A DNA stretch of 64,000 nt from the NCBI GenBank assembly GCA_905216215.1, contig CAJMSZ010000008.1, positions 1 through 64,000 of the forward strand, read 5' to 3'. Source of the DNA: an uncultured bacterium (lineage in GTDB: Bacteria; Bacillota; Clostridia; Lachnospirales; Lachnospiraceae). The translations under genes and the position numbers were made by a program. Under the pieces are notes generated by a model. That model saw only the letters and a list, made by a program, of their open reading frames with translations. It had not been told where the DNA came from and made no database searches. Shown here in pieces: positions 7,496-17,177 of the stretch; position 1 is the first letter of the stretch, and every line of letters starts with the position of its first letter.

Positions 7496-9736
7496 GTGGA
7501 TAACAAGATGTATGCAGATGTAATTATGGATATTACACATGAAAAACTGGATAAAATCTTTCAATATATTGTGCCACAGGAACTGGAAGAAAGCCTGAAG
7601 ACAGGAATGGAAGTGTGTGTGCCTTTTGGAAAGGGAGATACGGTCAGAAATGGTTATATCGTTGGATTTTCTGAGAAATGTGATTATGATGCTTCAAAGA
7701 TGAAAAAGATTCTTAGACCTGCGGAAAATCGTGTCGCAGTGGAGGCGAGTCTGGTAGAGCTGGCGGCATGGATGAAAGAATCCTATGGGGGAACAATGAT
7801 TCAGGCTTTGAAAACCGTGCTTCCCATTAAGAAAGAAGAACGAAAGAAGGAAGAACGGATTCTGCGCAGACTTGTTAGTGTGGGAGAGGGGAAAGAATAT
7901 CTGGAGCAATATCTGCACAAGAACCAGAAGGCAAGAGCCAGGCTCATGGCAGCGCTTCTGGATGATTCAGAGATTCCATTTTCTCTGGTAAGTAAGAAAC
8001 TGAATATCACACTTCCGGTAGTGCGTGCATTAGAAGAGCAGGGGATACTGGAAATGGTGTCCCGGCAGGTTTACCGTAATCCTGTCCAGGAACGGGAAGA
8101 AATGTTCAGAACTATGGTGTATACCCCAGAGCAGGAACGTGCAATTTCCCGGTTTCAGAATGATTATGAAAAGGAAGATTATCAGACTTACCTATTGTAT
8201 GGGATTACTGGGAGTGGGAAGACCGAAGTATATATAGAAATGATTCAGCAGGTGGTAAATAAGGGAAAACAGGCGATTATGTTGATTCCGGAGATTGCCC
8301 TGACCTATCAGACAGTGATGCGGTTCCGGAGAAGATTTGGAAATCGGGTTTCTATTATGAATTCCCGGTTGTCGGCAGGAGAACGGTACGACCAGATGAT
8401 GCGGGCAAAAGAGGGGAAAATCGATGTGATGATTGGTCCGCGTTCCGCGCTGTTTACGCCCTTTCCCACTCTGGGGCTTATCGTAATAGATGAGGAGCAT
8501 GAGGCCTCCTATAAGAGTGAACAGATTCCAAGATATCATGCGCGAGAAACAGCAGTGCAGCGAGCAAAGCTGGAAGGAGCCAGCGTGGTGCTTGGTTCAG
8601 CAACCCCTTCACTGGAATCCTTTTATCGATGTCAAAAAGGAGAATATAAGCTTCTGAAGCTGGAAAACAGAATTGCAAGAAGCGGGCTTCCCAGTGTGTA
8701 TGTGGCAGATATGAGAGAAGAATTGAAAAATGGCAACAAATCGATTTTAAGCGATAAATTAAGGAAACTCATGCAGAACAGACTGGAAAAGAAAGAACAG
8801 ACCATGTTGTTTCTAAATCGGAGAGGATATGCAGGATTCCTTTCTTGCAGGTCTTGCGGATATGTAGTAAAATGTCCTCATTGCGATGTTTCCCTATCCA
8901 CCCATAACAATGGAAGAATGGTGTGCCATTACTGTGGGTATGAAGAGAAGATTGTGAGAATCTGCCCTTCCTGTGGCTCTACACATATTGGTGGCTTTCG
9001 TGCAGGAACCCAGCAGATTGAAGAACTGGTACAAAGAGAGTTTCCGGGAGCAAGAGTGCTCAGGATGGATTTGGATACTACAAGGGCGAAAGAAGGGCAT
9101 GAGAAGATTTTAAGCGCCTTTGCAAATGAAGAGGCGGATATTCTTGTGGGAACCCAGATGATCGTGAAGGGACATGATTTTCCAAAAGTTACTCTCGTAG
9201 GTGTACTTGCTGCGGATATGTCACTTTATGCGGATGATTATCGTGCGGCAGAGAGGACTTTTGCACTACTCACACAGGCAGCAGGCCGCGCTGGAAGAGG
9301 CACTGCTCATGGTGAAGTAGTGATTCAGACTTATAATCCGGAACATTACAGTATTCGGGCAGCATCTATGCAGAATTATGAGCTGTTCTACGAAGAAGAG
9401 ATGAAATACCGGGAACTGATGGGGTATCCACCGGCGGAACATCTGTTGGCGGTGTTACTTTCATCAGAAGATGAAGAATTATTGGACAAGGGTGCATTCT
9501 ATTTAAAAGAGTATGCCCACAGAATTGGAAAAAATCACGAGATTCAGATAATAGGACCTGCAAGCCCGTATATCGGAAAGATGAAAGATATTTACAGACG
9601 GGTGCTTTACCTGAAAGCAGATTCCAACAGGATGTTGATTCACATGAAAGATTACATGGAACAATATATTGAAATGAACAGAGGGTTTGATAAAATCAGA
9701 ATTCAATTTGATTTCGACCCTGTAAAGGGATTTTAG
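7496..9736 (+). CDS. priA: Primosomal protein N' (replication restart helicase PriA)
   Basis: A 746-residue superfamily-2 helicase. It has Walker A GITGSGKTEVY, DEEH box, SATPSLES motif III, and the PriA zinc region with four CxxC pairs (CRSCG, CPHC, CHYC, CPSCG). PriA reloads the replisome at stalled forks. Start is GTG at 7496 with a weak AGAGAAAG site. It is 8 bases after murE and opens the conserved priA-def-fmt run found in Bacillus and clostridia. Full length, nothing unusual. Confidence 0.95.
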   Translation: MDNKMYADVIMDITHEKLDKIFQYIVPQELEESLKTGMEVCVPFGKGDTVRNGYIVGFSEKCDYDASKMKKILRPAENRVAVEASLVELAAWMKESYGGTMIQALKTVLPIKKEERKKEERILRRLVSVGEGKEYLEQYLHKNQKARARLMAALLDDSEIPFSLVSKKLNITLPVVRALEEQGILEMVSRQVYRNPVQEREEMFRTMVYTPEQERAISRFQNDYEKEDYQTYLLYGITGSGKTEVYIEMIQQVVNKGKQAIMLIPEIALTYQTVMRFRRRFGNRVSIMNSRLSAGERYDQMMRAKEGKIDVMIGPRSALFTPFPTLGLIVIDEEHEASYKSEQIPRYHARETAVQRAKLEGASVVLGSATPSLESFYRCQKGEYKLLKLENRIARSGLPSVYVADMREELKNGNKSILSDKLRKLMQNRLEKKEQTMLFLNRRGYAGFLSCRSCGYVVKCPHCDVSLSTHNNGRMVCHYCGYEEKIVRICPSCGSTHIGGFRAGTQQIEELVQREFPGARVLRMDLDTTRAKEGHEKILSAFANEEADILVGTQMIVKGHDFPKVTLVGVLAADMSLYADDYRAAERTFALLTQAAGRAGRGTAHGEVVIQTYNPEHYSIRAASMQNYELFYEEEMKYRELMGYPPAEHLLAVLLSSEDEELLDKGAFYLKEYAHRIGKNHEIQIIGPASPYIGKMKDIYRRVLYLKADSNRMLIHMKDYMEQYIEMNRGFDKIRIQFDFDPVKGF

Positions 9737-9759
9737 CCACAGCAAAAGGAGGACATATA

Positions 9760-10230
9760 ATGGCAATCAGAGAAATTAGAATTATGGGTGACGAAGTGCT
9801 GAAGAAGGTATGTAAAGAAGTAAAACAGATGACACCGCGAACAGAAGAATTGATTGATGATATGTTGGAAACAATGTATGATGCAAATGGAGTAGGGCTT
9901 GCAGCTCCACAGGTGGGAGTTCTGAAGCGCATTGTCGTAATTGATATTGGAGAAGGACCAATTGTGATGATTAATCCGGTTATTCTGGAAACCAGTGGTT
10001 CCCAGACCGGAAGTGAAGGATGCCTAAGCCTTCCTGGAAAGGCAGGACAGGTGACAAGACCGAATTACGTGAAGGCAAAAGCACTTGACGAAAATATGGA
10101 AGAGTATATCATTGAGGGCGAAGAACTTTTGGCCCGGGCAATCTGCCACGAGCTGGATCATCTGGAAGGTCATATGTATGTGGAAAAAGTAGAAGGCCAG
10201 CTGGAAGATGTAAATTACGACGAAGAATAA
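9760..10230 (+). CDS. def: Peptide deformylase
   Basis: 156 residues with the three deformylase motifs: GVGLAAPQ, EGCLSLPG (metal-binding Cys) and HELDHLEG (two metal-binding His and the catalytic Glu). Removes the N-formyl group from nascent proteins. AAAAGGAGG precedes the ATG. The fmt gene, which adds the formyl group to Met-tRNA, lies 62 bases downstream, as in many Firmicutes. Confidence 0.96.
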   Translation: MAIREIRIMGDEVLKKVCKEVKQMTPRTEELIDDMLETMYDANGVGLAAPQVGVLKRIVVIDIGEGPIVMINPVILETSGSQTGSEGCLSLPGKAGQVTRPNYVKAKALDENMEEYIIEGEELLARAICHELDHLEGHMYVEKVEGQLEDVNYDEE

Positions 10231-10292
10231 TGCAGATAGAATGGATAAAAACAATTCATAAAAACAGGTAATGGAAAAAGGAGGATTGTGAA

Positions 10293-11225
10293 ATGAAAGT
10301 GATTTTTATGGGCACGCCGGACTTTTCTGTTGGAACTCTGGCGGCTCTTGTAGAAGCCGGACATGAGGTGGTGCTTGCGGTTACACAGCCTGATAAACCA
10401 AAGGGTCGTGGAAAAGAGATGCAATATACACCGGTAAAGGAATATGCACTGGAAAAAGGAATTCCGGTTTATCAGCCTGAGAAGGTCAGAAGACCGGAAT
10501 GTATCGAAGAATTAAAAAAATACCAGGCTGATGTCTGTGTTGTTATTGCCTTTGGACAGATTCTCCCAAAAGAAATTCTGGAGATGACTCCGTATGGATG
10601 TATCAATGTCCATGCATCGCTGCTTCCAAAGTACAGAGGGGCAGCACCAATTCAGTGGGCAATTATCAATGGGGAAAACGTATCCGGTGTTACTACCATG
10701 CAGATGGATGAGGGACTGGATACCGGTGATATGCTGGAGAAGGTAGAAGTTCCGCTTGGAGAGAAAATTACAGGCGGAGAACTGCATGATTTACTTGCCG
10801 AGGCAGGGGCAAAGCTTTGCGTGCAGACGCTTGAAAAGCTGGAAAAAGGGGAACTGAAACCGGAAAAACAAGGGGAAACCCCAACTGCTTATGCAAGGAT
10901 GTTAGATAAAAAGCTTGGCAATATCGACTGGACGCGTCCGGCTGTTGAGATTGAACGTCTGATCCGAGGCTTAAATCCATGGCCAAGCGCATACACAACA
11001 TGGAATGAGAAAACGATGAAAATATGGGATGCGGATGTAGTTGACGAAGAGAAGACTGCAGAGCCGGGAACCATAATTGAGGTGACAAAGCAGACATTTT
11101 CTGTGCAGACAGGAGAGGGTGCACTTAGAATCAATGAACTCCAAATTCCAGGAAAGAAGAAAATGTCCGCAGATGCTTTTTTGAGGGGATATCAAGTAAA
11201 GACCGGCGAAAAGCTCGGCTGTTAA
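10293..11225 (+). CDS. fmt: Methionyl-tRNA formyltransferase
   Basis: 310 residues. The N-terminal formyl-transferase fold begins KVIFMGTPDFSVGTLAAL, and the catalytic region has HASLLPKYRGAAPIQWAI; the C-terminal tRNA-binding domain follows. It uses 10-formyl-tetrahydrofolate, which links it to the folate operon at 52-56 kb. AAAAAGGAGG precedes the ATG. Full length. Confidence 0.96.
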   Translation: MKVIFMGTPDFSVGTLAALVEAGHEVVLAVTQPDKPKGRGKEMQYTPVKEYALEKGIPVYQPEKVRRPECIEELKKYQADVCVVIAFGQILPKEILEMTPYGCINVHASLLPKYRGAAPIQWAIINGENVSGVTTMQMDEGLDTGDMLEKVEVPLGEKITGGELHDLLAEAGAKLCVQTLEKLEKGELKPEKQGETPTAYARMLDKKLGNIDWTRPAVEIERLIRGLNPWPSAYTTWNEKTMKIWDADVVDEEKTAEPGTIIEVTKQTFSVQTGEGALRINELQIPGKKKMSADAFLRGYQVKTGEKLGC

Positions 11226-11237
11226 GGAGGAAGAAAA

Positions 11238-11942
11238 ATGTACTATCCAATGTTTTATGACCCAACTTATATCCTGATTATAATCGGTGTTTTTTTATCG
11301 CTTGCAGCTTCGGCAAAAGTAAATTCCACCTTTGCCAGATATGCAGGTGTGCGTAACCGGAGAGGCATCACCGGACAGATGGCAGCAGAACAGATTCTGC
11401 ATCAGGCCGGAATTTATGATGTGCAGGTACAGAGAATATCCGGTAAACTGACAGACCATTATGATCCGAAAAATAAAATCCTCAGATTATCGGATTCCAC
11501 CTATGGCTCTACTTCGGTGGCAGCAGTAGGAGTGGCAGCTCATGAATGTGGTCATGCCATCCAGCATGCAACTAACTATCTGCCATTGTCTATCCGTGGA
11601 GCTTTGGTTCCTGTGGCAAATTTTGGAGCACAGATTTCATGGCCAATGATTATCATTGGACTTCTTTTTAATGGAAATATGTCAGGATTATTCATTAATT
11701 TGGGAATTCTGCTGTTTTCCTGCTCTGTATTGTTTCAAATTGTAACACTTCCGGTAGAATTTAATGCATCTTCCAGAGCGCTTCACATTTTGGGCGGATC
11801 AGGGCTTTTAGATCAAGAAGAAGTAGGACAGGCAAGAAAAGTATTAGGTGCGGCTGCGCTGACTTATGTAGCAGGTGCTGCGGCTTCCATTCTCCAATTA
11901 CTCAGATTACTGATTCTGACAAGAGGAAGACGGGATGACTAA
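11238..11942 (+). CDS. Zinc metallopeptidase, YugP family (membrane)
   Basis: 234 residues. It has an N-terminal membrane segment (PTYILIIIGVFLSLAASAKV), the zinc motif AHECGHAIQH (HExxH form HECGH), and two further hydrophobic segments (residues about 130-175) plus a C-terminal one. This matches the YugP/DUF2268-like membrane peptidases found next to rsmB in clostridia. The substrate is unknown. It overlaps rsmB by 8 bases, indicating an operon. Confidence 0.85.
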   Translation: MYYPMFYDPTYILIIIGVFLSLAASAKVNSTFARYAGVRNRRGITGQMAAEQILHQAGIYDVQVQRISGKLTDHYDPKNKILRLSDSTYGSTSVAAVGVAAHECGHAIQHATNYLPLSIRGALVPVANFGAQISWPMIIIGLLFNGNMSGLFINLGILLFSCSVLFQIVTLPVEFNASSRALHILGGSGLLDQEEVGQARKVLGAAALTYVAGAAASILQLLRLLILTRGRRDD

Positions 11943-13275
11943 GAATTTGGCAAAAGAACAGAAAAAAACACAGACAAAAGAAATCAGTGAAAGAGAACTG
12001 GCACTTGCTGTTTTACTGGAAGTGGAAAAGGGCGAGAAAAGCCATCTGGCTTTGCGAAATGTGTTGGAAAAATATCAGTATCTGGACAAGCAGGAACGGG
12101 CATTTCTGACCAGACTTACAGAAGGAACTATAGAACGGACTCTGGAACTGGATTATGTGATTGATCAATATTCCAAAACAAAGGTCCGTAAAATGAAACC
12201 TGTCATCCGGGACATCCTTCGGATGGCGGTATACCAGATTAAATATATGGATAATGTTCCGGATTCAGCAGCATGCAATGAAGCAGTCAAGCTGGCGGGA
12301 AAGAAAGGGTTTGGAACTTTAAAAGGCTTTGTAAATGGTGTTCTTCGGAATATCGTGCGGAACAAGGAAGAGATTTCCTATCCGGATGAAGCCTGTGTGG
12401 AAGAATATTTCTCAGTGAAGTATTCTATGCCGGAGTGGATTGTGAAAATGTGGCTTGGCGATTATGGAAGAGACAAGACAGAAGAAATTCTGGAAGGTTT
12501 CTATCTTCCACGTCCCACAACGATTCGCGTTAATGAGAATCAGATTACAAAAGTAGAATTAATAAAGAAACTAAAAAATGAACATGTAAATGTAGAAGAA
12601 CATCCGTTTTTGGATTCTGCATTGTTAATTTCCGGATATGATTACATAGGAGGTTTAAAAAGCTTCTGTGAGGGAGATTTCCAGATTCAGGACGCAGCTT
12701 CTATACAAGTGGCAGAAAGCGCAGATATAAAGCCGGGAGATTATATTATTGATGTGTGTGCTGCACCAGGCGGAAAGGCATTACATGCAGCTCAGATATT
12801 AAACGGAACAGGGCACGTAGAAGCACGAGACTTGACTGAATACAAGGTAGGCTTAATTCAGGAAAACATCTGGCGAATGGGATTTCAAAATGTGGAAGCG
12901 GTACAGCAGGACGCCACTGTATATGATGAAGCATCTGAAGAAAAAGCAGATGTGGTGATTGCAGATCTTCCTTGTTCCGGCCTTGGGGTACTTTCCAAGA
13001 AGACCGATTTGAAATATAAGATGACGCAGGAGAATGAGAAAGCGGTTGTACAGCTTCAGAAAAATATTCTGGATGTAGTATGCCGTTATGTAAAGCCGGA
13101 AGGTGTGATGATGTACAGTACCTGCACCATCTGCAAAGCAGAAAATGAAGAAAATACAAAGTGGTTTCTGAATCAGCATCCAGAATTTGAACTGGACCTG
13201 GAAAAACAGATTTTCCCAACCAGAGAAACCGATGGATTCTATATTGCAAAATTGGTAAAAAGGAGTTCCAAATAA
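11935..13275 (+). CDS. rsmB: 16S rRNA (cytosine(967)-C(5))-methyltransferase
   Basis: 446 residues. The N-terminal NusB-like RNA-binding domain (ERELALAVLLEVEKG...) is followed by the SAM-dependent methyltransferase domain with motif I VCAAPGGKA, motif IV DLPCSGLGVL (catalytic Cys region) and motif VI YSTCTICKAENEEN (second Cys). Methylates C967 of 16S rRNA. Its ATG lies within the end of the metallopeptidase gene. Confidence 0.94.
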   Translation: MTKNLAKEQKKTQTKEISERELALAVLLEVEKGEKSHLALRNVLEKYQYLDKQERAFLTRLTEGTIERTLELDYVIDQYSKTKVRKMKPVIRDILRMAVYQIKYMDNVPDSAACNEAVKLAGKKGFGTLKGFVNGVLRNIVRNKEEISYPDEACVEEYFSVKYSMPEWIVKMWLGDYGRDKTEEILEGFYLPRPTTIRVNENQITKVELIKKLKNEHVNVEEHPFLDSALLISGYDYIGGLKSFCEGDFQIQDAASIQVAESADIKPGDYIIDVCAAPGGKALHAAQILNGTGHVEARDLTEYKVGLIQENIWRMGFQNVEAVQQDATVYDEASEEKADVVIADLPCSGLGVLSKKTDLKYKMTQENEKAVVQLQKNILDVVCRYVKPEGVMMYSTCTICKAENEENTKWFLNQHPEFELDLEKQIFPTRETDGFYIAKLVKRSSK

Positions 13276-13276
13276 A

Positions 13277-14317
13277 ATGATGGAAAAGAAAGACATTGCA
13301 TCTTTTTCGCTGGGTGAGCTGAAGATGGAAATGGCAGAAATCGGGGAGAAACCATTTCGTGCCGGACAGATTTACAACTGGCTCCATGAAAAGCTGGCAG
13401 ATGATTTTGATGAGATGACAAATCTCTCGAAAACACTGCGGGAAAAGCTGGAAGAGCAGTACGAAATCCGTAAAGTGAAAATGATTACAAGACAGATATC
13501 GAAAATCGATGGAACCAACAAGTTTCTGTTTTGCCTGAAAGATGGGAATATGGTGGAAAGTGTACTGATGAAGTATAAGCATGGTAATTCCGTCTGTATT
13601 TCGTCTCAGGTAGGCTGTAAGATGGGATGCCGTTTCTGTGCATCTACTCTGGACGGACTGGAACGAAATCTGACACCATCGGAAATGCTTCGTCAGATTT
13701 ATCAGATTCAGAAAATCAGCGGAGAGCGTGTTTCCAATATTGTTGTGATGGGAACGGGAGAACCATTGGATAATTATGATAATTTTGTGAAATTCATACA
13801 TATGATAAGTGACGAATATGGTTTGAACATCAGTCAGAGAAATATTACTGCGTCTACCTGTGGAATTGTGCCCAATATCCGCAGGCTTGCAGATGAAAAG
13901 CTGCAGATTACACTGGCGCTTTCTCTTCATGGTTCTACTCAGGAGAAACGAAAGGCTCTTATGCCTGTGGCAAATAAATACGAGCTTTCTGAAGTGCTGG
14001 AGGCCTGCGATTACTATTTCGAAAAAACAGGCAGAAGAATTACCTTTGAGTATAGTCTTGTACATGGTGTCAATGATACTGAAGAGGATGCAAGGGAACT
14101 GATTCATATCTTGGGACCACGGAATTGCCATTTGAATTTAATTCCGGTAAATCCGATCAAAGAGCGAAATTATCAGAAACCAGATAAAAAAAGTGCCGGT
14201 AATTTCAAAAATAAACTTGAAAAAAGCGGGATAAATGTTACTATAAGAAGAGAAATGGGCTCTGATATTGATGGGGCTTGTGGACAGTTAAGACGTAAAA
14301 CAATGCAGGAAAGTTAG
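13277..14317 (+). CDS. rlmN: 23S rRNA (adenine(2503)-C(2))-methyltransferase
   Basis: 346 residues, radical SAM. The cluster motif is CKMGCRFCAST (CxxxCxxC), preceded by VCISSQVG. The C-terminal Cys of ACGQLRRK, which carries the methyl/thioether intermediate in RlmN, is present. It also methylates A37 of some tRNAs in the family. AGGAG lies 11 bases before the ATG. It directly follows rsmB with 1 base between stop and start. Confidence 0.95.
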   Translation: MMEKKDIASFSLGELKMEMAEIGEKPFRAGQIYNWLHEKLADDFDEMTNLSKTLREKLEEQYEIRKVKMITRQISKIDGTNKFLFCLKDGNMVESVLMKYKHGNSVCISSQVGCKMGCRFCASTLDGLERNLTPSEMLRQIYQIQKISGERVSNIVVMGTGEPLDNYDNFVKFIHMISDEYGLNISQRNITASTCGIVPNIRRLADEKLQITLALSLHGSTQEKRKALMPVANKYELSEVLEACDYYFEKTGRRITFEYSLVHGVNDTEEDARELIHILGPRNCHLNLIPVNPIKERNYQKPDKKSAGNFKNKLEKSGINVTIRREMGSDIDGACGQLRRKTMQES

Positions 14318-14387
14318 GCTGAAACAGGTTCAGTCTTGTGTCTTGATGTGCGGGAGATTGTCTGCATAAGACATTAGGAGGCAGATT

Positions 14388-15131
14388 ATGAAAGTATTTT
14401 CCATAACAGATGTGGGAAAAGTGCGAAAGATGAATCAGGATTATGTGTTCGCCACAGACGAACCTCAGGGAACACTGCCGAATCTTCTGGTAGTGGCTGA
14501 CGGCATGGGAGGACATAAGGCCGGAGATTTTGCATCAAAGTTCACGGTGGAGACTTTGAAGGAAGAAATCAAACATTCCTTGAAGGAAGGTCCGAAAGAG
14601 GTGCTTCTGGATGCAGTACAGGTGGTAAATAAAAAGCTGATTGAGACAGCGGAAAAGGACATTAAGCTGGACGGCATGGGAACCACACTTGTGGCTGCAA
14701 CTGTAATCGACCACACTTTACATTTTATTAATGTAGGAGACAGCAGACTGTATCTGATCAATCAGGAAGTGAAGCAGATTTCCCGCGATCATTCTCTTGT
14801 GGAAGAAATGCTCAGGCTTGGCGGAATCAGCGAGGAGGAAGCCAAACATCATCCCGATAAGAATATCATCACAAGAGCAATTGGTGTAAAAGAGGATGTA
14901 GAAGCAGATTACTATGAATATGCACTGAAGAAGGGGGATGTCATTCTGATGTGCACAGACGGGTTGTGCAATATGGTAAATGAAGATGAGATATTTACGA
15001 TTATCAAAAGCGCCAGGGATATTGTGGAGGCCGGACAGTTATTAATAAATCGTGCAAATGAAAATGGAGGCAAAGATAATATCGGTGTAGTGCTTGCAAC
15101 TCCGTTTTCCAATGAGGTGAGTATATGGTAA
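14388..15131 (+). CDS. prpC: PP2C-type Ser/Thr protein phosphatase
   Basis: 247 residues with PP2C metal motifs: DVGKVRKMNQDY near the N terminus, VADGMGGHKAGD, GDSRLYLI, and C-terminal GGKDNIGVVL. It removes phosphate from targets of the PASTA kinase encoded next. The last bases overlap the kinase start by 7 bases, so the pair is coupled in translation as in Bacillus prpC-prkC. Confidence 0.95.
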   Translation: MKVFSITDVGKVRKMNQDYVFATDEPQGTLPNLLVVADGMGGHKAGDFASKFTVETLKEEIKHSLKEGPKEVLLDAVQVVNKKLIETAEKDIKLDGMGTTLVAATVIDHTLHFINVGDSRLYLINQEVKQISRDHSLVEEMLRLGGISEEEAKHHPDKNIITRAIGVKEDVEADYYEYALKKGDVILMCTDGLCNMVNEDEIFTIIKSARDIVEAGQLLINRANENGGKDNIGVVLATPFSNEVSIW

Positions 15132-17167
15132 ATGATGGCGGTATTGTTTTAGGGGAGAGATATGAGGTCTTAAGTAAGATTGGCGCAGGTGGCATGGCAG
15201 ATGTCTATAAGGGTAAGGACACCATGCTGAACCGGTATGTGGCAATCAAGGTTCTTAAGAAGGAATACAGAGAAAATAAAGATTTTGTGAGAAAATTCCG
15301 CTCAGAAGCACAGGCAGCAGCCGGACTTCTGAATCCTAATATTGTTAATGTATATGATGTGGGGGAAGACCGTGGACTTTACTATATGGTAATGGAGCTG
15401 GTAGAAGGAATTACTTTGAAAGAATATATTCAGAAGAAAGGAAAACTTTCTACCAAGGAAGCAATCAGCATTGCCATCCAGATGTGTACCGGTATTGAGG
15501 CGGCACACAAGCATAATATTATTCACAGAGATATTAAACCACAGAATATTATTATTTCCAAAGAAGGTAAAGTGAAGGTAACCGATTTTGGCATTGCAAG
15601 AGCGGTAGATTCGAACACAGTAAGTTCCAATGCTATGGGATCGGTGCATTATGTGTCTCCGGAACAGGCCAGAGGTGGTTACTGTGATGCTAAAAGCGAT
15701 ATTTATTCTGTAGGCATTACGATGTATGAGATGATTACCGGAAGAGTTCCGTTTGACGGGGATTCTACGGTATCAGTAGCTATGAAGCACTTGCAGGAGA
15801 ATATTACTCCGCCATCTCAGTATGCGCCAGATATGTCCAAGGCTTTGGAAAAGATTATTTTAAAATGTACCCAGAAAAGTCCGGAGCGCCGTTACGAATC
15901 CACAACTTTGCTGATTCAGGATTTGAAACGTGCACTTGTAGACCCTTCAGGTGCTTTTGTAGAAATAGAAAGACCAAAGAATCTAGGTGAAACAGTGATG
16001 TTTACTGAAGAAGATATGGGAAGCCTGAAACGTGGACACAGCTCGTATGATGACGATGATGATTACGAGGATGATGATTACGATGAAGACGATTATGAAG
16101 ATGATGGCTATGAGGATGACGAGGAAGACGGAAATGTTCGCAGTGGAAAACGCAAAGGAAAATCCGATGAAGTAAATCCTCATATGAATAAAATGATGAA
16201 GATTCTTACCATTGTTGCTGCTGCTGTCGTCATTTTGATTATTGCGCTTGTTGCAGGAAAAGCAGCTGGAATTTTTCGTTTTGGTGGAAGCTCGGGAATT
16301 GAATCAAGCAGTGACAGTGCCAACATTGAAGTTCCACAACTGGTAGGTGAGACTCAGGCAGTGGCAAATGAAATGTGTGAGAAGAAGAATCTTGTCATGA
16401 AGGTAGTCAGTCAGAAGCAGTCAGACAAACCAGTGGGAACCGTACTCGAACAAAGTATCAAGGCCGGAGAAAAGGTGAAAAAGCAGACTGTAATTGAGGT
16501 TGTCATCTGTTCTGGCGCAGAGGAAGTAGAGGTTCCTGCTGTATCAGGTAATACCCAGGATGAGGCATGGAAGATTCTGAAAGATAAAGGCTTCACTGAC
16601 TATGAGGTACAGATGGAATACAGTGATGAATATGACAATGGCGAGGTTATCAAAACAACACCAGCAGCAGGCGAGACCACGACAGTTGATACAAAGATTG
16701 TGCTTGTAGTCAGCAAGGGAGCCGAGAAAGCCGAAGTCCCGAATCTGGTAGGAAAGACTGTAAGCGAAGCACAGAAAGCTTTGTCTAATAAGGGACTTAC
16801 CGATGGAGGAAGTACAGAAGAGTACAGCAATACTGTGGCAGAAGGTAAGATTATCAGTCAGAATGTGAAAGCCGGAAAGAAAGTAGACGGTGGAACCAGT
16901 GTAAGCTATGTAGTCAGCAAAGGAAAGAAACCAGCTGAGACGGTTGCTGTTCCGGATTTAAGAGGGTACAGCCTTGCAGATGCCATTTCAGCACTTTCAA
17001 ACCGTGGATTGTCTTACAAAGAGATTGCGGCAGATAGTCCGTCACCATCTGGAACTGTAGTGGATATGAGTCCGGATATTGGTTCTCAGGTAGAGGTTGG
17101 AAGTACGATTACATTGTATGTAAGTAATGGTACCGGTTCAGATAATTCTGGAACCGGCACGGAGTAA
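15125..17167 (+). CDS. prkC: PASTA-domain Ser/Thr protein kinase (PrkC/StkP type)
   Basis: 680 residues. The cytoplasmic kinase domain occupies residues 1-275: Gly loop GAGGMADVY, K42, HRD at 134-136, DFG at 154-156. A very acidic linker of about 30 Asp/Glu/Tyr residues lies near 305-340. One membrane helix (about 361-385) is followed by four extracellular PASTA repeats starting VPQLVG, VPAVSG, VPNLVG and VPDLRG. Such kinases sense muropeptides or lipid II and control growth, division and spore germination. The acidic tract is longer than usual and sits just before the membrane helix. Confidence 0.95.
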   Translation: MVNDGGIVLGERYEVLSKIGAGGMADVYKGKDTMLNRYVAIKVLKKEYRENKDFVRKFRSEAQAAAGLLNPNIVNVYDVGEDRGLYYMVMELVEGITLKEYIQKKGKLSTKEAISIAIQMCTGIEAAHKHNIIHRDIKPQNIIISKEGKVKVTDFGIARAVDSNTVSSNAMGSVHYVSPEQARGGYCDAKSDIYSVGITMYEMITGRVPFDGDSTVSVAMKHLQENITPPSQYAPDMSKALEKIILKCTQKSPERRYESTTLLIQDLKRALVDPSGAFVEIERPKNLGETVMFTEEDMGSLKRGHSSYDDDDDYEDDDYDEDDYEDDGYEDDEEDGNVRSGKRKGKSDEVNPHMNKMMKILTIVAAAVVILIIALVAGKAAGIFRFGGSSGIESSSDSANIEVPQLVGETQAVANEMCEKKNLVMKVVSQKQSDKPVGTVLEQSIKAGEKVKKQTVIEVVICSGAEEVEVPAVSGNTQDEAWKILKDKGFTDYEVQMEYSDEYDNGEVIKTTPAAGETTTVDTKIVLVVSKGAEKAEVPNLVGKTVSEAQKALSNKGLTDGGSTEEYSNTVAEGKIISQNVKAGKKVDGGTSVSYVVSKGKKPAETVAVPDLRGYSLADAISALSNRGLSYKEIAADSPSPSGTVVDMSPDIGSQVEVGSTITLYVSNGTGSDNSGTGTE

Positions 17168-17177
17168 AGGACAATTT

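Noticed and set aside
12746..14131. 461-codon minus-strand frame opposite rsmB and rlmN
   Set aside because: Antisense to two well-identified genes, with Cys/His/Phe-rich composition typical of a shadow frame.
16020..16185. Minus-strand Ile/Val-rich membrane-like frame
   Set aside because: It is the antisense reading of the acidic GAT/GAC-rich linker of PrkC.
17127..17177. N-terminal 17-residue extension of RsgA
   Set aside because: Lies inside prkC, has no ribosome site and is unlike RsgA N termini.
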